Below are positions 16,551 to 25,297 of a stretch of 64,000 bases of DNA, one piece after another (positions within the stretch are counted from its first letter, which is position 1; each line of letters begins with the position of its first letter). The notes beneath the pieces are model-generated. The model had not been told where the DNA came from and ran no database searches. It saw only the letters and a list, made by a program, of their open reading frames with translations. Made by a program: the position numbers and the translations under genes. Origin of the DNA: Curtobacterium herbarum (lineage in GTDB: Bacteria > Actinomycetota > Actinomycetes > Actinomycetales > Microbacteriaceae); NCBI RefSeq assembly GCF_016907335.1, contig NZ_JAFBBT010000001.1, positions 2,232,001-2,296,000 of the forward strand, written 5' to 3'.

Positions 16551-16570
16551 TTAGCGCAAGTGCGCGTAAA
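16551..16570. promoter_or_regulatory. Imperfect copy of the palindrome, likely NrtR operator 2
   Basis: TTAGCGC and GCGTAAA are separated by the same 6 bp as in the first site and match the expected arm at five of seven positions. The site ends 9 bp before the nrtR-like GTG, which fits autoregulation. Centres of the two sites are 44 bp apart. Confidence 0.55.
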
Positions 16571-16579
16571 CTCCTGCCC

Positions 16580-17224
16580 GTGGCTGACACCGAGTACCGC
16601 GACCCGAGCGGCAAGCATCTGGCGGACTACCCGCACCCCTCCGTGGCCGTCGACACCGCGGTCATGACCGTCGTCGACGGGGAGCTGTCGGTGCTGCAGG
16701 TCCGTGACGCCGTCGACGGTGACTGGCGGCTGCCGGGGACGTTCGTGCACGAGGGCGAACGCCTCGCTGACTCGGTGCTGCGGTCCCTGCGCGAGAAGGC
16801 CGGCGTGGAGGGGCTCGCGCCACGGCAGCTGCACGTCTTCGACGACCCGGCGCGGGACTCGCGGGGGTGGGTGCTGTCGGTGGCGCACCTCGACGTCGTG
16901 CCCGCCGCTGCCCTGGCGATCGACTCCGGGCGGGCGCGCCTGGTCCCCATCGCGGCCGCGGGGGCGATGGTGCACGCGCACGACGACATCCTCGAGTACG
17001 CGGTGGCGCAGCTGCGGGAGGACCACCGGGAGCGGCCGGACCCGCACGGGCTGCTGGCGGAGCCGTTCACGATGACGGAGCTGCGGCGGTTGCACGAAGT
17101 GGTGCTCGGGGCGGAGTTGCAGCCGGACACGTTCCGGAGGGCGATGGTGGGGCGGCTCGTGGTGGCCGAGGGGAAGCGGGCAGAGGGGCCGGGGAAGCCG
17201 GCGGGGTTGTACCGGCGGGGGTGA
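16580..17224 (+). CDS. NrtR-like transcriptional regulator (Nudix domain + winged helix)
   Basis: From the GTG of VADTEYRD the protein has 214 residues. An N-terminal Nudix fold (residues 15-150) is followed by a C-terminal winged helix starting around EPFTMTELRRLHEVV and ending in RRAMVGRLVV...GKPAGLYRRG, the pattern of NrtR repressors. The Nudix box LPGTFVHEGERLADSVLRS is altered: the second Gly is Thr and the REExEExG core reads RSLREKAG, so catalysis is probably lost and the domain serves as an ADP-ribose or NAD-intermediate sensor. It is divergent from an ADP-ribosylglycohydrolase with shared palindromes between them. Confidence 0.88.
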   Translation: MADTEYRDPSGKHLADYPHPSVAVDTAVMTVVDGELSVLQVRDAVDGDWRLPGTFVHEGERLADSVLRSLREKAGVEGLAPRQLHVFDDPARDSRGWVLSVAHLDVVPAAALAIDSGRARLVPIAAAGAMVHAHDDILEYAVAQLREDHRERPDPHGLLAEPFTMTELRRLHEVVLGAELQPDTFRRAMVGRLVVAEGKRAEGPGKPAGLYRRG

Positions 17225-17346
17225 GACGCTCCGAGCGAGTACACCACTTCGAACTTGCGCCCAGATCTGGCCGCTTCCGGCACCTCTTGACGCCCTCCAC
17301 GTCGGTCACGATGAGCCACCGCCCGCCCTCCGTCCCGAACTCGGCA

Positions 17347-17375
17347 ACCCTCCGGCCCATGTCCTTCGGGAGGGT
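17347..17375 (+). terminator. Possible hairpin terminator downstream of the NrtR-like gene
   Basis: ACCCTCC and GGAGGGT form a 7-bp stem with a 15-nt loop, about 120 bp after the stop and just before the AT-richer island. The rest of the 17225-17460 gap holds no gene that I can support. Confidence 0.35.
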
Positions 17376-17460
17376 CGACTAGCGGCGCAGCACGGACCGC
17401 GAGGCGCGAGGAAGTCGTCGGTCCAGGACGGTATCGTTGGCGGGACGCGAAAGGACCGCT

Positions 17461-18840
17461 GTGAACCACGAGACGCCTAGGTTCAAATTCATTGACCTCT
17501 TTGCCGGGCTGGGCGGCTTCCACGTTGCGTTATCACAGCTTGGAGGGCAGGCAGTGTTCGCGGCCGAATGGGAGCCTAGCCTCAACGCGCTCTACCGAGA
17601 CAACTTCGGCATCGAGCCCTGGGGGGACGTATCAGAACTCAACTCAGATGCTGTGATACTCGACACCGTTCCGGATCATGACGTCCTAACCGCTGGCTTT
17701 CCATGCCAGCCGTTCTCAAAGGCGGGAGAGCAACTTGGTTTCGAACACACACTGCAGGGGCAACTGTTCTTCCATGTCCACGACATCTTGAAGTCAAAAC
17801 AGCCGCAATACTTCATTCTTGAGAACGTCCCGAATATACTCCGCCACCAAGGTGGCGCTACTCAGAGAACGATGCTTCGCATGCTCGAAGCTATCGGCTA
17901 CTCGGTACAGATTCATCGGCTTTCCCCCCACCAATTTGGCATACCGCAGATCCGCGAACGAGCATACTTCGTCGGCTCACTCGACGGCCTCAATCATTTC
18001 AGTTGGCCAACTCCCGAAACCACCTCTACGGACATCCGGATGGTATTGCGTGAGATCCCGACTGACGCCCGGCAAATTCCAGATCAGACTTCTCGAGCCA
18101 TTGATATGTGGGGCGATTTTTTAAATCGCGCCCCTGAGGATCTAAAGCTTCCGTCGTTCCCGATCTGGTCTATGGAATTTGGGGCGACTTACCCGTATGA
18201 AGACAGAACTCCCGCGTCACTCTGGGAATCAGTAGGTTCCGAGGCACTCGACGCATTTCAGGGCACGTTCGGCACGCCACTCTTAGGTTTGCGCCGCGAG
18301 GAGCAGCACGAACACTTACCAAGCCACGCGCGACGGAGTGCGGACCTCGAGTTTCCAGTTTGGAAAAAGACGTTCATTGCTCAGAATCGGAAGTTCTTCC
18401 TGGACAACCATAGCTGGCTTCAAGACTGGTTGAACGAATGGCAGCCGTGGAACCTGCCATCGAGTCTACAAAAGTTCGAGTGGAACGCGCAAGGCGCAGA
18501 GCGCGACATTGACAACTACGTGGTCCAGATCAGAGCTTCCGGGGTCAGAGTGAAACGGACGAACACTGCGCCGAGCCTGATCGCCATGACTCAAACTCAG
18601 GTACCAATTCTCGGTAAGAACTTGACTGGGCGGCGTCGCTACATGACTCCCGCAGAATGCGCCGAGCTACAAAGTTTAGGAGCCATCAAACTGCCTAACG
18701 CAAGCCAGAGTGCTTATAAAGCTCTGGGTAACGCCGTGAACGCTCGAGTTGTGAACAAGATTGCCGAGCGATTGATTGACTTGAATAAAATGGAGCATGC
18801 AGAGCTTTCTGACTCCTACGTGCGCCACGCTGCAGCCTAA
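17461..18840 (+). CDS. DNA (cytosine-5-)-methyltransferase
   Basis: From the GTG preceded by AAAGGACC this is a 459-residue C5 cytosine methyltransferase, the modification half of a restriction system. Motif I is FIDLFAGLGGF (SAM binding), motif IV GFPCQPFSKAG carries the catalytic Cys-Pro, motif VI is ILENV, motif VIII is QIRERAYFVG, and motif X is YKALGNAVN. The target recognition domain lies between motifs VIII and IX and its site cannot be predicted. Codon use is clearly less GC-rich than flanking genes, indicating transfer. It leads the Z1/MORC restriction island and is followed 80 bp later by a small frameshifted gene. Confidence 0.95.
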   Translation: MNHETPRFKFIDLFAGLGGFHVALSQLGGQAVFAAEWEPSLNALYRDNFGIEPWGDVSELNSDAVILDTVPDHDVLTAGFPCQPFSKAGEQLGFEHTLQGQLFFHVHDILKSKQPQYFILENVPNILRHQGGATQRTMLRMLEAIGYSVQIHRLSPHQFGIPQIRERAYFVGSLDGLNHFSWPTPETTSTDIRMVLREIPTDARQIPDQTSRAIDMWGDFLNRAPEDLKLPSFPIWSMEFGATYPYEDRTPASLWESVGSEALDAFQGTFGTPLLGLRREEQHEHLPSHARRSADLEFPVWKKTFIAQNRKFFLDNHSWLQDWLNEWQPWNLPSSLQKFEWNAQGAERDIDNYVVQIRASGVRVKRTNTAPSLIAMTQTQVPILGKNLTGRRRYMTPAECAELQSLGAIKLPNASQSAYKALGNAVNARVVNKIAERLIDLNKMEHAELSDSYVRHAAA

Positions 18841-18919
18841 CGAACAGGCTTGAAGGTTCTACTAGCACATTCAATTTATCGTGGCGATGATTGGAATTAC
18901 GAGTATCAAGGGGAAGCAA

Positions 18920-19161
18920 ATGGCACGAATCAAGGAAATACGGATGTTGCCTCCCGGTTCGCGAATTCATCCTACCGAGCCCCGATGGAGCTGCGAGAAG
19001 TTGCAGCGCAGGGAGGGAAACGATTCGTCCAGATCACGACGCTCGGTTCTTCAGATCGCGCTTCTCACGAAAAACAAAGCCAGACCATACAACTCGATGC
19101 GGAAGCAGCTGACGCCCTAGTCCGATTTATCCGAAGCACCTTTGCGGATTCCGCAATCTAA
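18920..19161 (+). pseudogene. Small restriction-island protein, interrupted by a one-base frameshift
   Basis: An ATG at 18920 with AAGGGGA 8 bp upstream begins MARIKEIRMLPPGSRIHPTE. Around 18980-18983 the protein-like sequence continues in the -1 frame as PMELREVAAQGGKRFVQ and on to ALVRFIRSTFADSAI with a TAA at 19159-19161. Adding one C to the CCCC run at 18980-18983 restores a single frame of about 80 residues. I recall similar small proteins next to dcm/Z1 genes, but no function is known to me. It overlaps the convergent nuclease gene tail to tail by 4 bp. Confidence 0.6.
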
Positions 19162-20132
19162 CGTTCAAGTAACTTCTCGTCAACCGAGGTGAAAGTACGG
19201 CCGCGCTTAGACAGCACCTCGTCCAGATCAACTTCGAACGCGACAGCCCGAAGCGCAGGCGACTGCTGACCGAGGATGCGAGGAACGTCTGTCATTAGCA
19301 ATGCACGACAGCCCCCGTCTTGCAGGTCGAACTTCCATTCACGTAAAGCCTGCAGGTCACCGCTCATAACACGCAGGCTTTTGTCCATGAGATGACTTCG
19401 TGAGCTTGCGTCTACACGCCCGACAGTTGCGTCCATTAGATCGCCTATGCTCAATCCGCTTGACGAAGAATAAATCCGCAGAGACAGCAGCCACCCGTCG
19501 TGCAAACGCGTCTCGACCTGCCGTTGTCGAAGATGGTGCACTGCTGATTCATGGAGAGTGGTCTTCACCTCTACCGCGCACTCCCCTGTTTCGAAATCTA
19601 ACAGCGCACGGGTCGACGGATGCCACGCGGCAATCCAGCGCTGAGGGTCGTACGAGTTGTGTATAGCCCACAATTCACCCCACAGCCCTACCGCACTCTC
19701 AACGCTAGCCCCCTGGCCCTCGACGAAGAGGATGCTGAAGCGCACTACAATGGCCAGCACCTCTTTCAATGTGCAACCCGGAGGAGCTATTTCAGCTAGA
19801 ACTTCGACTAAGTAACAGAATTCTGAGAGCAAACCGACGGAATCCTGCATAAGACAGACCGCAATGAACGAACCGTGTTGCTCCGTTTGATCAGTACGGA
19901 TCCTCAGACCGCGACGAGCTCCGACAGACACCGCAGCTCCAACGAAGGCATCGGCAGCCTCAATCTGACTGCTACTCGGGCCGATGAGCACCCAGTAGCG
20001 ACTCTGTTTATCAACAGCCAAGAACAGGTCGTCTCGCCCGGGCCACCGCACGCCGTTGAAGGACCCAGATGCCGCCGCCGAAGAGGGTTTCTTGAGGATC
20101 CTCATCATGTTTTCGGCATTGCCGCTGACCAT
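19158..20132 (-). CDS. PD-(D/E)XK motif protein (DUF4420), probable restriction endonuclease
   Basis: From the ATG that overlaps the upstream Z1 stop (TGATG) the protein has 324 residues. Near the middle are the DUF4420 hallmarks GLWGELWAIH and, about 40 residues on, LLDFETGECAVEVKTTL, giving the D...E-V-K catalytic triad of a PD-(D/E)XK nuclease. DUF4420 proteins accompany Z1 and MORC-like ATPases in restriction systems, where they are thought to cut DNA. The in-frame extension to 20195 overlaps Z1 and is rejected. Base composition is that of the island. Translation is probably coupled to Z1. Confidence 0.88.
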   Translation of the reverse strand: MVSGNAENMMRILKKPSSAAASGSFNGVRWPGRDDLFLAVDKQSRYWVLIGPSSSQIEAADAFVGAAVSVGARRGLRIRTDQTEQHGSFIAVCLMQDSVGLLSEFCYLVEVLAEIAPPGCTLKEVLAIVVRFSILFVEGQGASVESAVGLWGELWAIHNSYDPQRWIAAWHPSTRALLDFETGECAVEVKTTLHESAVHHLRQRQVETRLHDGWLLSLRIYSSSSGLSIGDLMDATVGRVDASSRSHLMDKSLRVMSGDLQALREWKFDLQDGGCRALLMTDVPRILGQQSPALRAVAFEVDLDEVLSKRGRTFTSVDEKLLER

Positions 20133-22353
20133 CAGGGCAGCACCTCCAGCACGACGTTCTTTCTGTGGTCCGACGGTACCCAAACTGCGAACCACACAAC
20201 ACGATCTGACTCCGGAGCCGAGAACGGCGCATCAGTGACTTTGAAGGCTCGCACGTGAAGAGTCGGGTTTCCCGCGTGAACCGACCGATCCCCGGTGTAA
20301 GTCAACTTGCTGATATCCTCACTCCCCACCTTCGCTGGGGAACGACCAGTGAAGACGTTCGTCGCTAGTCCCGAGGCGGTTCGGCCAGTCTGCGATTGCG
20401 AATCCAAAGAGTCTATGAACACTACGTCAACCTCCTGCTCTTCGGGAAGTGACGAAAGCCACGCGCAGATGGCGGTCACAGTGAGATGATCGTTTCCTTC
20501 CACACTCAGCGACAAGAGAAACCTGACGACGTCTTCCGAATTTCGACCAGCCGCGAAGGTTGTAATCGGCCGATTCATTCGCTCGTCCTTGAAGCGCGAT
20601 TCAGGAAGAACCTGTCGCACGTCCTTCAACTCACCCCCTAGCTCCCACATGAAAGCTTCGGCAAGTTCCAAGTTACTCGACGATTGAGTTGAAGTTTTCG
20701 GCAAATTTCGCTGCTGCACCCATCCCTCTTTGAAATCGAGATTCACAGTACTACGGCCTATAACATTTGATCGGACAAGTTGCTTCATGCCGCCGCTCAG
20801 CAAGAATGATCTTCTCCACTCGGACAGCGGTCGCCCACTGTGTTCCCGGAGCGCGCGATGAAGAACGCCTTCATCCTTCACGTATTCGCCGTACGCTATT
20901 CGGACCTCGGGTTGCAAGTAGATACGAATGCCAGTCGCATAGGAGCGGCGGTAACCGAAGAATCGAGCCCTTTGTTGCAAGGTGTCCGGAGTAAGAGCCT
21001 TTGGCCGCGGCATGTACGTGGTTACAAGCCCCTCCACCGTAAAACCTCGGTCAAGCTTCTGCCCTCCGACGAGAATCCAGAACCGCTTCGCTCCCCAGTC
21101 AACCTCCTCGCCGCCCGAGTTCACGACCACGAGTCGGACGTCGCCGCACACGTCTTCAAGGTGTGACCAGAGTTCCTCAAAGGTCGGGATGTCTGGCCAA
21201 GTTTTCGAAAGATCTTTCCATGTCATTTCAAAAGACTCTCGAGTAGTGCTCTCGTTGTCGGCGACGAGGGCCTGCCAACTCGAAATGAGCCCCTGCACCC
21301 ATTCCGCATAAATGTCGTGCCGATCACGGTACTGCGAGGCCTGTATCAACATCGAACGGTTAACGAGCGCCTCCTCGGCTTCCGCAACAGCGCAGACGAG
21401 GAGAAACGATCTGACCGCTTCCTGAAGTGATTCGGGTGCCTCATCGTCATCAAATTCTTCTTCGATGTCCGGAATATCTCGCAGTAAATTGGTTTTTTCC
21501 TCGAAGAAGAACTCGCCGCCGGTATAAGAGTCTCCAGTAGTCAACACCTTCGCGTAGTCAGGGTTCAACTGGTCCGCAATCGCCATCAGGAGATTAGCTT
21601 GCGGCGTTGCCGTATATTGTAGGAAAGAATGGAACGGAAGGGCACCACGCAACTTGGCAATAGACGCATAGGTACCGCTCTCATCGGTCAGCCCTTTTTT
21701 AGGTTGGACGCCGCTTTAGTGTTCAAGGTCGCCTGGTCAGCCTCGTCGTCAATAACGAGTACCGGTATGTCCACGAGCGCGACTTGTGACATCACTTCAG
21801 CCAACGCACTCAGCCGTTGGTGATGCTTGAGTACGGTGATTACCAAAGTCGGTTGCTTTTTCGGCTTTTGCCCGTTCTTAAATGCACGCCATGCCGCCAC
21901 TGCCTGGTCGACAGCTAACTTGTTCGCAATTGAGGGGTTGGACATGTGAGTCCACGTAGCGTGAGCTTTCAACACGCCAAGCTGGAGGTCTCGACGAAGC
22001 CTGTCCTCGGACTGGGCTTTTAGGTTACCGGTAGTGCCCGTAAGGAGGATGACGACGCCAAAGCCGTTGTCGCGGGCCAACGTCGTCACCGTCGTAAACG
22101 AAAGCGTCTTGCCGGATTGCACTCGGCCCACGGCTAAAAGTGCGCTTTGTTGTGCAGACAAGTGGGGGTCGACACAATTTCCGAGAATCTCTCTTGCTTC
22201 GCCAACAACGCTTGCTGCCGCCGTCTCGGAAAAGCCTCCCTCGACGCTCCGGCGGACGAATGAAGTGGTAGCAGGTCCGACAATCGGCGCCCACCGCATT
22301 TGGCCTTCACCCTCCAGGCCAATGCCCTCAACGGGCTCTAGATCGCTATTCAT
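20132..22353 (-). CDS. Z1 domain ATPase/helicase, split by a -1 frameshift at A_AAA_AAG
   Basis: Two adjacent frames together encode one Z1 protein of about 740 residues. The 5' frame (22353-21688, 221 residues) has Walker A GRVQSGKT near residue 77 and Walker B VLVIDDEADQA near 200, and stops at TGA. The 3' frame (open to 20132) continues with a LRGALPFHSFLQYTATPQA motif and ARFFGYR, the second half of the Z1 domain. The join is exact if ribosomes slip -1 on A_AAA_AAG at 21700-21694, giving NLKK-GLTDESGTY. An ancestral A7 run would also restore the frame. Z1 is a superfamily II-type ATPase of restriction systems. Its ATG overlaps the MORC stop (ATGA). Confidence 0.85.
21694..21700 (-). other. 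Slippery heptamer A_AAA_AAG at the Z1 frame break
   Basis: Read on the minus strand the codons are CTA AAA AAG GGC TGA. The heptamer A_AAA_AAG is in the correct phase for a -1 shift, and the zero frame ends two codons later. AAGGGC (21696-21691) can pair with GCCCTT (21643-21638) across a 47-nt loop, but this stem overlaps the heptamer and no Shine-Dalgarno-like stimulator precedes it. Confidence 0.6.
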
Positions 22354-23912
22354 TTGACATCTTCCAATTCGATTGACTGGCCTAACATCTTATTCAAGTG
22401 ATGCAGGAAAATAGAAACCTTCACGCCGGCCTGCTTTGACATGACGTATGCTGATCCGATGGCGCCAGCGAAAGCAAGAATAGTTTGCGAGGACTCACCA
22501 AGGGCTCCTATGTAATGCAAGGAAAAGGGGTGGGCCATAGCAACATCCAGCGTCACCCTGGTCGAAGGACGGTTCGCCTCGGCATCCCAGACATCCTCTT
22601 CACTGTCGTCCACCCGCAACCATTCTGCGACGGTAGGATCAGTCGATGCGTTGATCTTCACCCGCCACATGCGATTTGCAGTTGTGATCCGAGCTTCTAC
22701 TGACACAACTGTTTCTTCATTTGAAGCGACCGAGTTGACAGAGAGGAGTTCAGGCTCAGGCCGGCTTGGTTCTCCTGCTGCTGGCGAACTGCCCTCAGTG
22801 TTGCTGACTTTCACAATGCGCTGCGCGAGTTCGATGGCTGCTGATTGCGCACCTTTCTGGATCTCGCTTCGCTGGGTCGCTTGGACTTCAGTGGCTCGGT
22901 AATTCCTGGCCTGGTTCAACAGATCATGGTCGCCCTCGCGCAAACTCTTGATCAGTTCGTCGAGGAACATGTCCTCGTATTGCCCCCATTGAATGCCATC
23001 CTTGGTGTACGAAACGTCAAATCCGGTTAGGCGAAGTTCACCAAATATTCGCTGATGTTCGAAAGAATTGCTGCCTCGGAATATGGCTTCCGGACGGTAG
23101 GTCTCGTCGTCGCTTCCGACAATCAAGCGTCTCCGGCGGAAGAGAGCGAGCCCGGCAGTCTTGGTACTGCCCTTGGCGCGAATTCCAACAAAGCCCTCGA
23201 CCTTGTGGGTCTCATCTAACCTCAAATCAACATCCTGAATCCATCGGACCGACGTTGGCCCAGAATTCGATGATGGAGGGGCTTTCAGCACTTCGACTTC
23301 TCGATATTCGAGTTTGTCGCCGTTGTACGTTATCCGGACATCGCCATCCCGAAGGAACATGCGATAGATGCTCGTTAGATGATTTTTGATTTTTTCGATG
23401 GCTCTGCCTCGAGGAAGTTGATTCAGGTTCTCGAGCGTCACTATCGTGAAGTGGTCAGCGGCATTGGCTGGAAGTTCTTGAACTGGTAAAACGTCAAGCC
23501 GCCTGCTAGTGATGTCGGACATGTCGAACTCGACTACGCGCTGGACTGCCTCACCAGCCACGGACGTCCTGACCGACCATTTTTGTGCGAACCATGTCGC
23601 CGCGCTCTTCATGCCCATGCCGAACTCGGAGAGGCCGGCTCTGTTGGGCGGAACTTCAGCAGCTCTGAAGGCGCGCGGAAAATCTTCGCGTGAGATGCCG
23701 TACGCGTTGTCCGTGATTACAATTCGACCCCCGCCTGCTATTTGAAGTTGTATGCTCACTTCAAGAATATCGCCCGAACTCCTATGTTCTAAGAAGCTTT
23801 GTACGGCATTGTCGACGAACTCGGCGAGGGCGAACCAAGGTTTGTAATTAAGATTCCGAAGAACGCCGAGAATATTGACGTCCGGTCGAATTTCAATATT
23901 GATCTCTGACAA
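22350..23912 (-). CDS. MORC/MutL-like GHKL ATPase of the restriction island
   Basis: This 520-residue protein starts at a TTG with GGAG 7 bp upstream. It has an N-terminal GHKL ATPase: the N-box ALAEFVDNAVQSF (catalytic Glu, Mg-binding Asn), the G1 box ITDNAYGIS and the G2 box SEFGMGMKSAA. The rest includes an S5-like domain and a C-terminal segment with no known motif. Iyer, Abhiman and Aravind described such MORC-like ATPases linked to Z1 helicases and nucleases in prokaryotic restriction systems. It is the first gene of the minus-strand operon MORC-Z1-nuclease, with 4-bp and 1-bp overlaps between genes. Confidence 0.87.
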   Translation of the reverse strand: MSEINIEIRPDVNILGVLRNLNYKPWFALAEFVDNAVQSFLEHRSSGDILEVSIQLQIAGGGRIVITDNAYGISREDFPRAFRAAEVPPNRAGLSEFGMGMKSAATWFAQKWSVRTSVAGEAVQRVVEFDMSDITSRRLDVLPVQELPANAADHFTIVTLENLNQLPRGRAIEKIKNHLTSIYRMFLRDGDVRITYNGDKLEYREVEVLKAPPSSNSGPTSVRWIQDVDLRLDETHKVEGFVGIRAKGSTKTAGLALFRRRRLIVGSDDETYRPEAIFRGSNSFEHQRIFGELRLTGFDVSYTKDGIQWGQYEDMFLDELIKSLREGDHDLLNQARNYRATEVQATQRSEIQKGAQSAAIELAQRIVKVSNTEGSSPAAGEPSRPEPELLSVNSVASNEETVVSVEARITTANRMWRVKINASTDPTVAEWLRVDDSEEDVWDAEANRPSTRVTLDVAMAHPFSLHYIGALGESSQTILAFAGAIGSAYVMSKQAGVKVSIFLHHLNKMLGQSIELEDVK

Positions 23913-24034
23913 GGACTCCGATTACCTTCTCTATCTGTTCTGCCCAGCGCGGAAGTTTCTCACCCGGAGCCCCGAAACCGATCATCAGTAGTCGACAACA
24001 GGGCCCTGTCGCACCATAGCTGAAACTAACTTCG

Positions 24035-25297
24035 TCATGGTTGCTCTTCGCCCGCTTGCCGCTCTTCGAGCGCCGCTGCCCCGTCCGTCTCACGCAGGGC
24101 TCGCTCCGCAAAGCCAGCCGCTACCCGACCGGCTGCGAGGCGCGCGTTCCTCACGGCTGAAGTGCTCAGGGTAACCGCAGAGGACAGCCCCTCCGTTCCT
24201 TCCTCGATCGCTCTCTCGCGGAACTCACCTACCGCCACTCGCCACCGCTTGGCGTCCGTGCTGGCGTGTTCGTGCGCGACGCCCACTCGCTCGTGGAACT
24301 GCCGAACTGCCTCGCCCACTCCGTTGCTCGCTCGCACTACCGCCCTAGCCGGTATCGGCTGGAGCAGTACCTTTCCGTTGGCGCGCGTCACCGCGATATC
24401 CATGCGCTCGATGAGCTTCTTGGTGCTGCCGGCGATCCGCTCGATGCGGTTCTCGCGGATGGCACGGAGTGCAAGGCGCTTCTGGTTTGCGTCCTCCGGA
24501 GCCGCATCGAGAACACGATCGAGTTCGAGGACATCGAGGGTGTCCTGCAGCTGAAGGCAATGCGCGATGACTGCGAGCCACTCGCGCACCTTCGGCTCGA
24601 TGGCCTGCGTTGCGTCGGCGAGTTCGCCGAGCTTCATCTTCTTCTCGAGCTTCTGCACCAGTCCATCCAACTGACGAAGGGCGTATCCCTGAGTCCGAGC
24701 GAGGGTTGCCGATGTGCCTTGCACCTTCGACCACGTCGCTTCGTCCACCCGTCCGGACGACGCACGACCGGTCATCGCGTCCTCGATGACGAAGTCGACG
24801 CCGATCATGTCTGCCAGGACAGCGTCCTGCTGGTTGCGGAGGAGGTCCTCAACTTTCTCGTCGATCTCGGCCAGGTACTCCCCGAGTTGGTCGATCGACT
24901 TCTGCAACGCCATCTGGTTCATGATCGTGCCGATGCTCGCGATGGTCGTCGGGTTGAGCATCGAGCCCACCGAGGCGAACCGCAGCAGGTGGCCGGTTTG
25001 TCCACCCGTAGTCCGTGCGACTCCCATGCTCAGACCGGTGACGCTGTCTTTCATGAGCGGGTACTTCCGAGCAATCGCAGCCGACTCCTTGGTCAACTTG
25101 ACCCATCGGCCGGAGCTCTCCATGCCGGCGCCCGCCAGCTGACCGAGTACGCCGAGCGCCGCAAGCGACGCGTCTGCGGCCTCAGCGGGTGGCTCTTCTG
25201 CCAGACCTTCGCGGTGCAGGAACCGCTCGATGGCGTTCGGCTCGCCGATGACGACGAAACCGTCCTCGTCGCTGATGATCTCGATGCTGTCATCCAT
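24035..25297 (-). CDS. Hypothetical alpha-helical protein, function unknown
   Basis: From the ATG with AGGAG 8 bp upstream the protein has 420 residues. The first 25 residues (IEIISDEDGFVVIGEPNAIERF) look like a small beta-rich tag. A central hydrophobic region around LLRFASVGSMLNPTTIASIG is followed by a long helical part with heptad-like stretches (QLGEYLAEIDEKVEDLLRNQ, LDGLVQKLEKKMKLGELADA). No catalytic motif is seen. It lies between the restriction island and a SNF2 helicase and is divergent from the latter; its base composition is closer to the chromosome than to the island. A role in defence is possible only by position. Confidence 0.65.
   Translation of the reverse strand: MDDSIEIISDEDGFVVIGEPNAIERFLHREGLAEEPPAEAADASLAALGVLGQLAGAGMESSGRWVKLTKESAAIARKYPLMKDSVTGLSMGVARTTGGQTGHLLRFASVGSMLNPTTIASIGTIMNQMALQKSIDQLGEYLAEIDEKVEDLLRNQQDAVLADMIGVDFVIEDAMTGRASSGRVDEATWSKVQGTSATLARTQGYALRQLDGLVQKLEKKMKLGELADATQAIEPKVREWLAVIAHCLQLQDTLDVLELDRVLDAAPEDANQKRLALRAIRENRIERIAGSTKKLIERMDIAVTRANGKVLLQPIPARAVVRASNGVGEAVRQFHERVGVAHEHASTDAKRWRVAVGEFRERAIEEGTEGLSSAVTLSTSAVRNARLAAGRVAAGFAERALRETDGAAALEERQAGEEQP

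Noticed and set aside
17067..17360. Minus-strand frame starting MGRRVAEFGTEGGRW in the gap before the island
   Set aside because: Part looks protein-like, but most of it overlaps the nrtR-like gene and has no ribosome-binding site or known family. A gene remnant is possible but not supported.
23893..24111. 72-residue frame between the GHKL gene and the unknown helical protein
   Set aside because: It overlaps both neighbours and shows no motif. I considered a remnant of a Vsr-type endonuclease, but no catalytic residues are visible.
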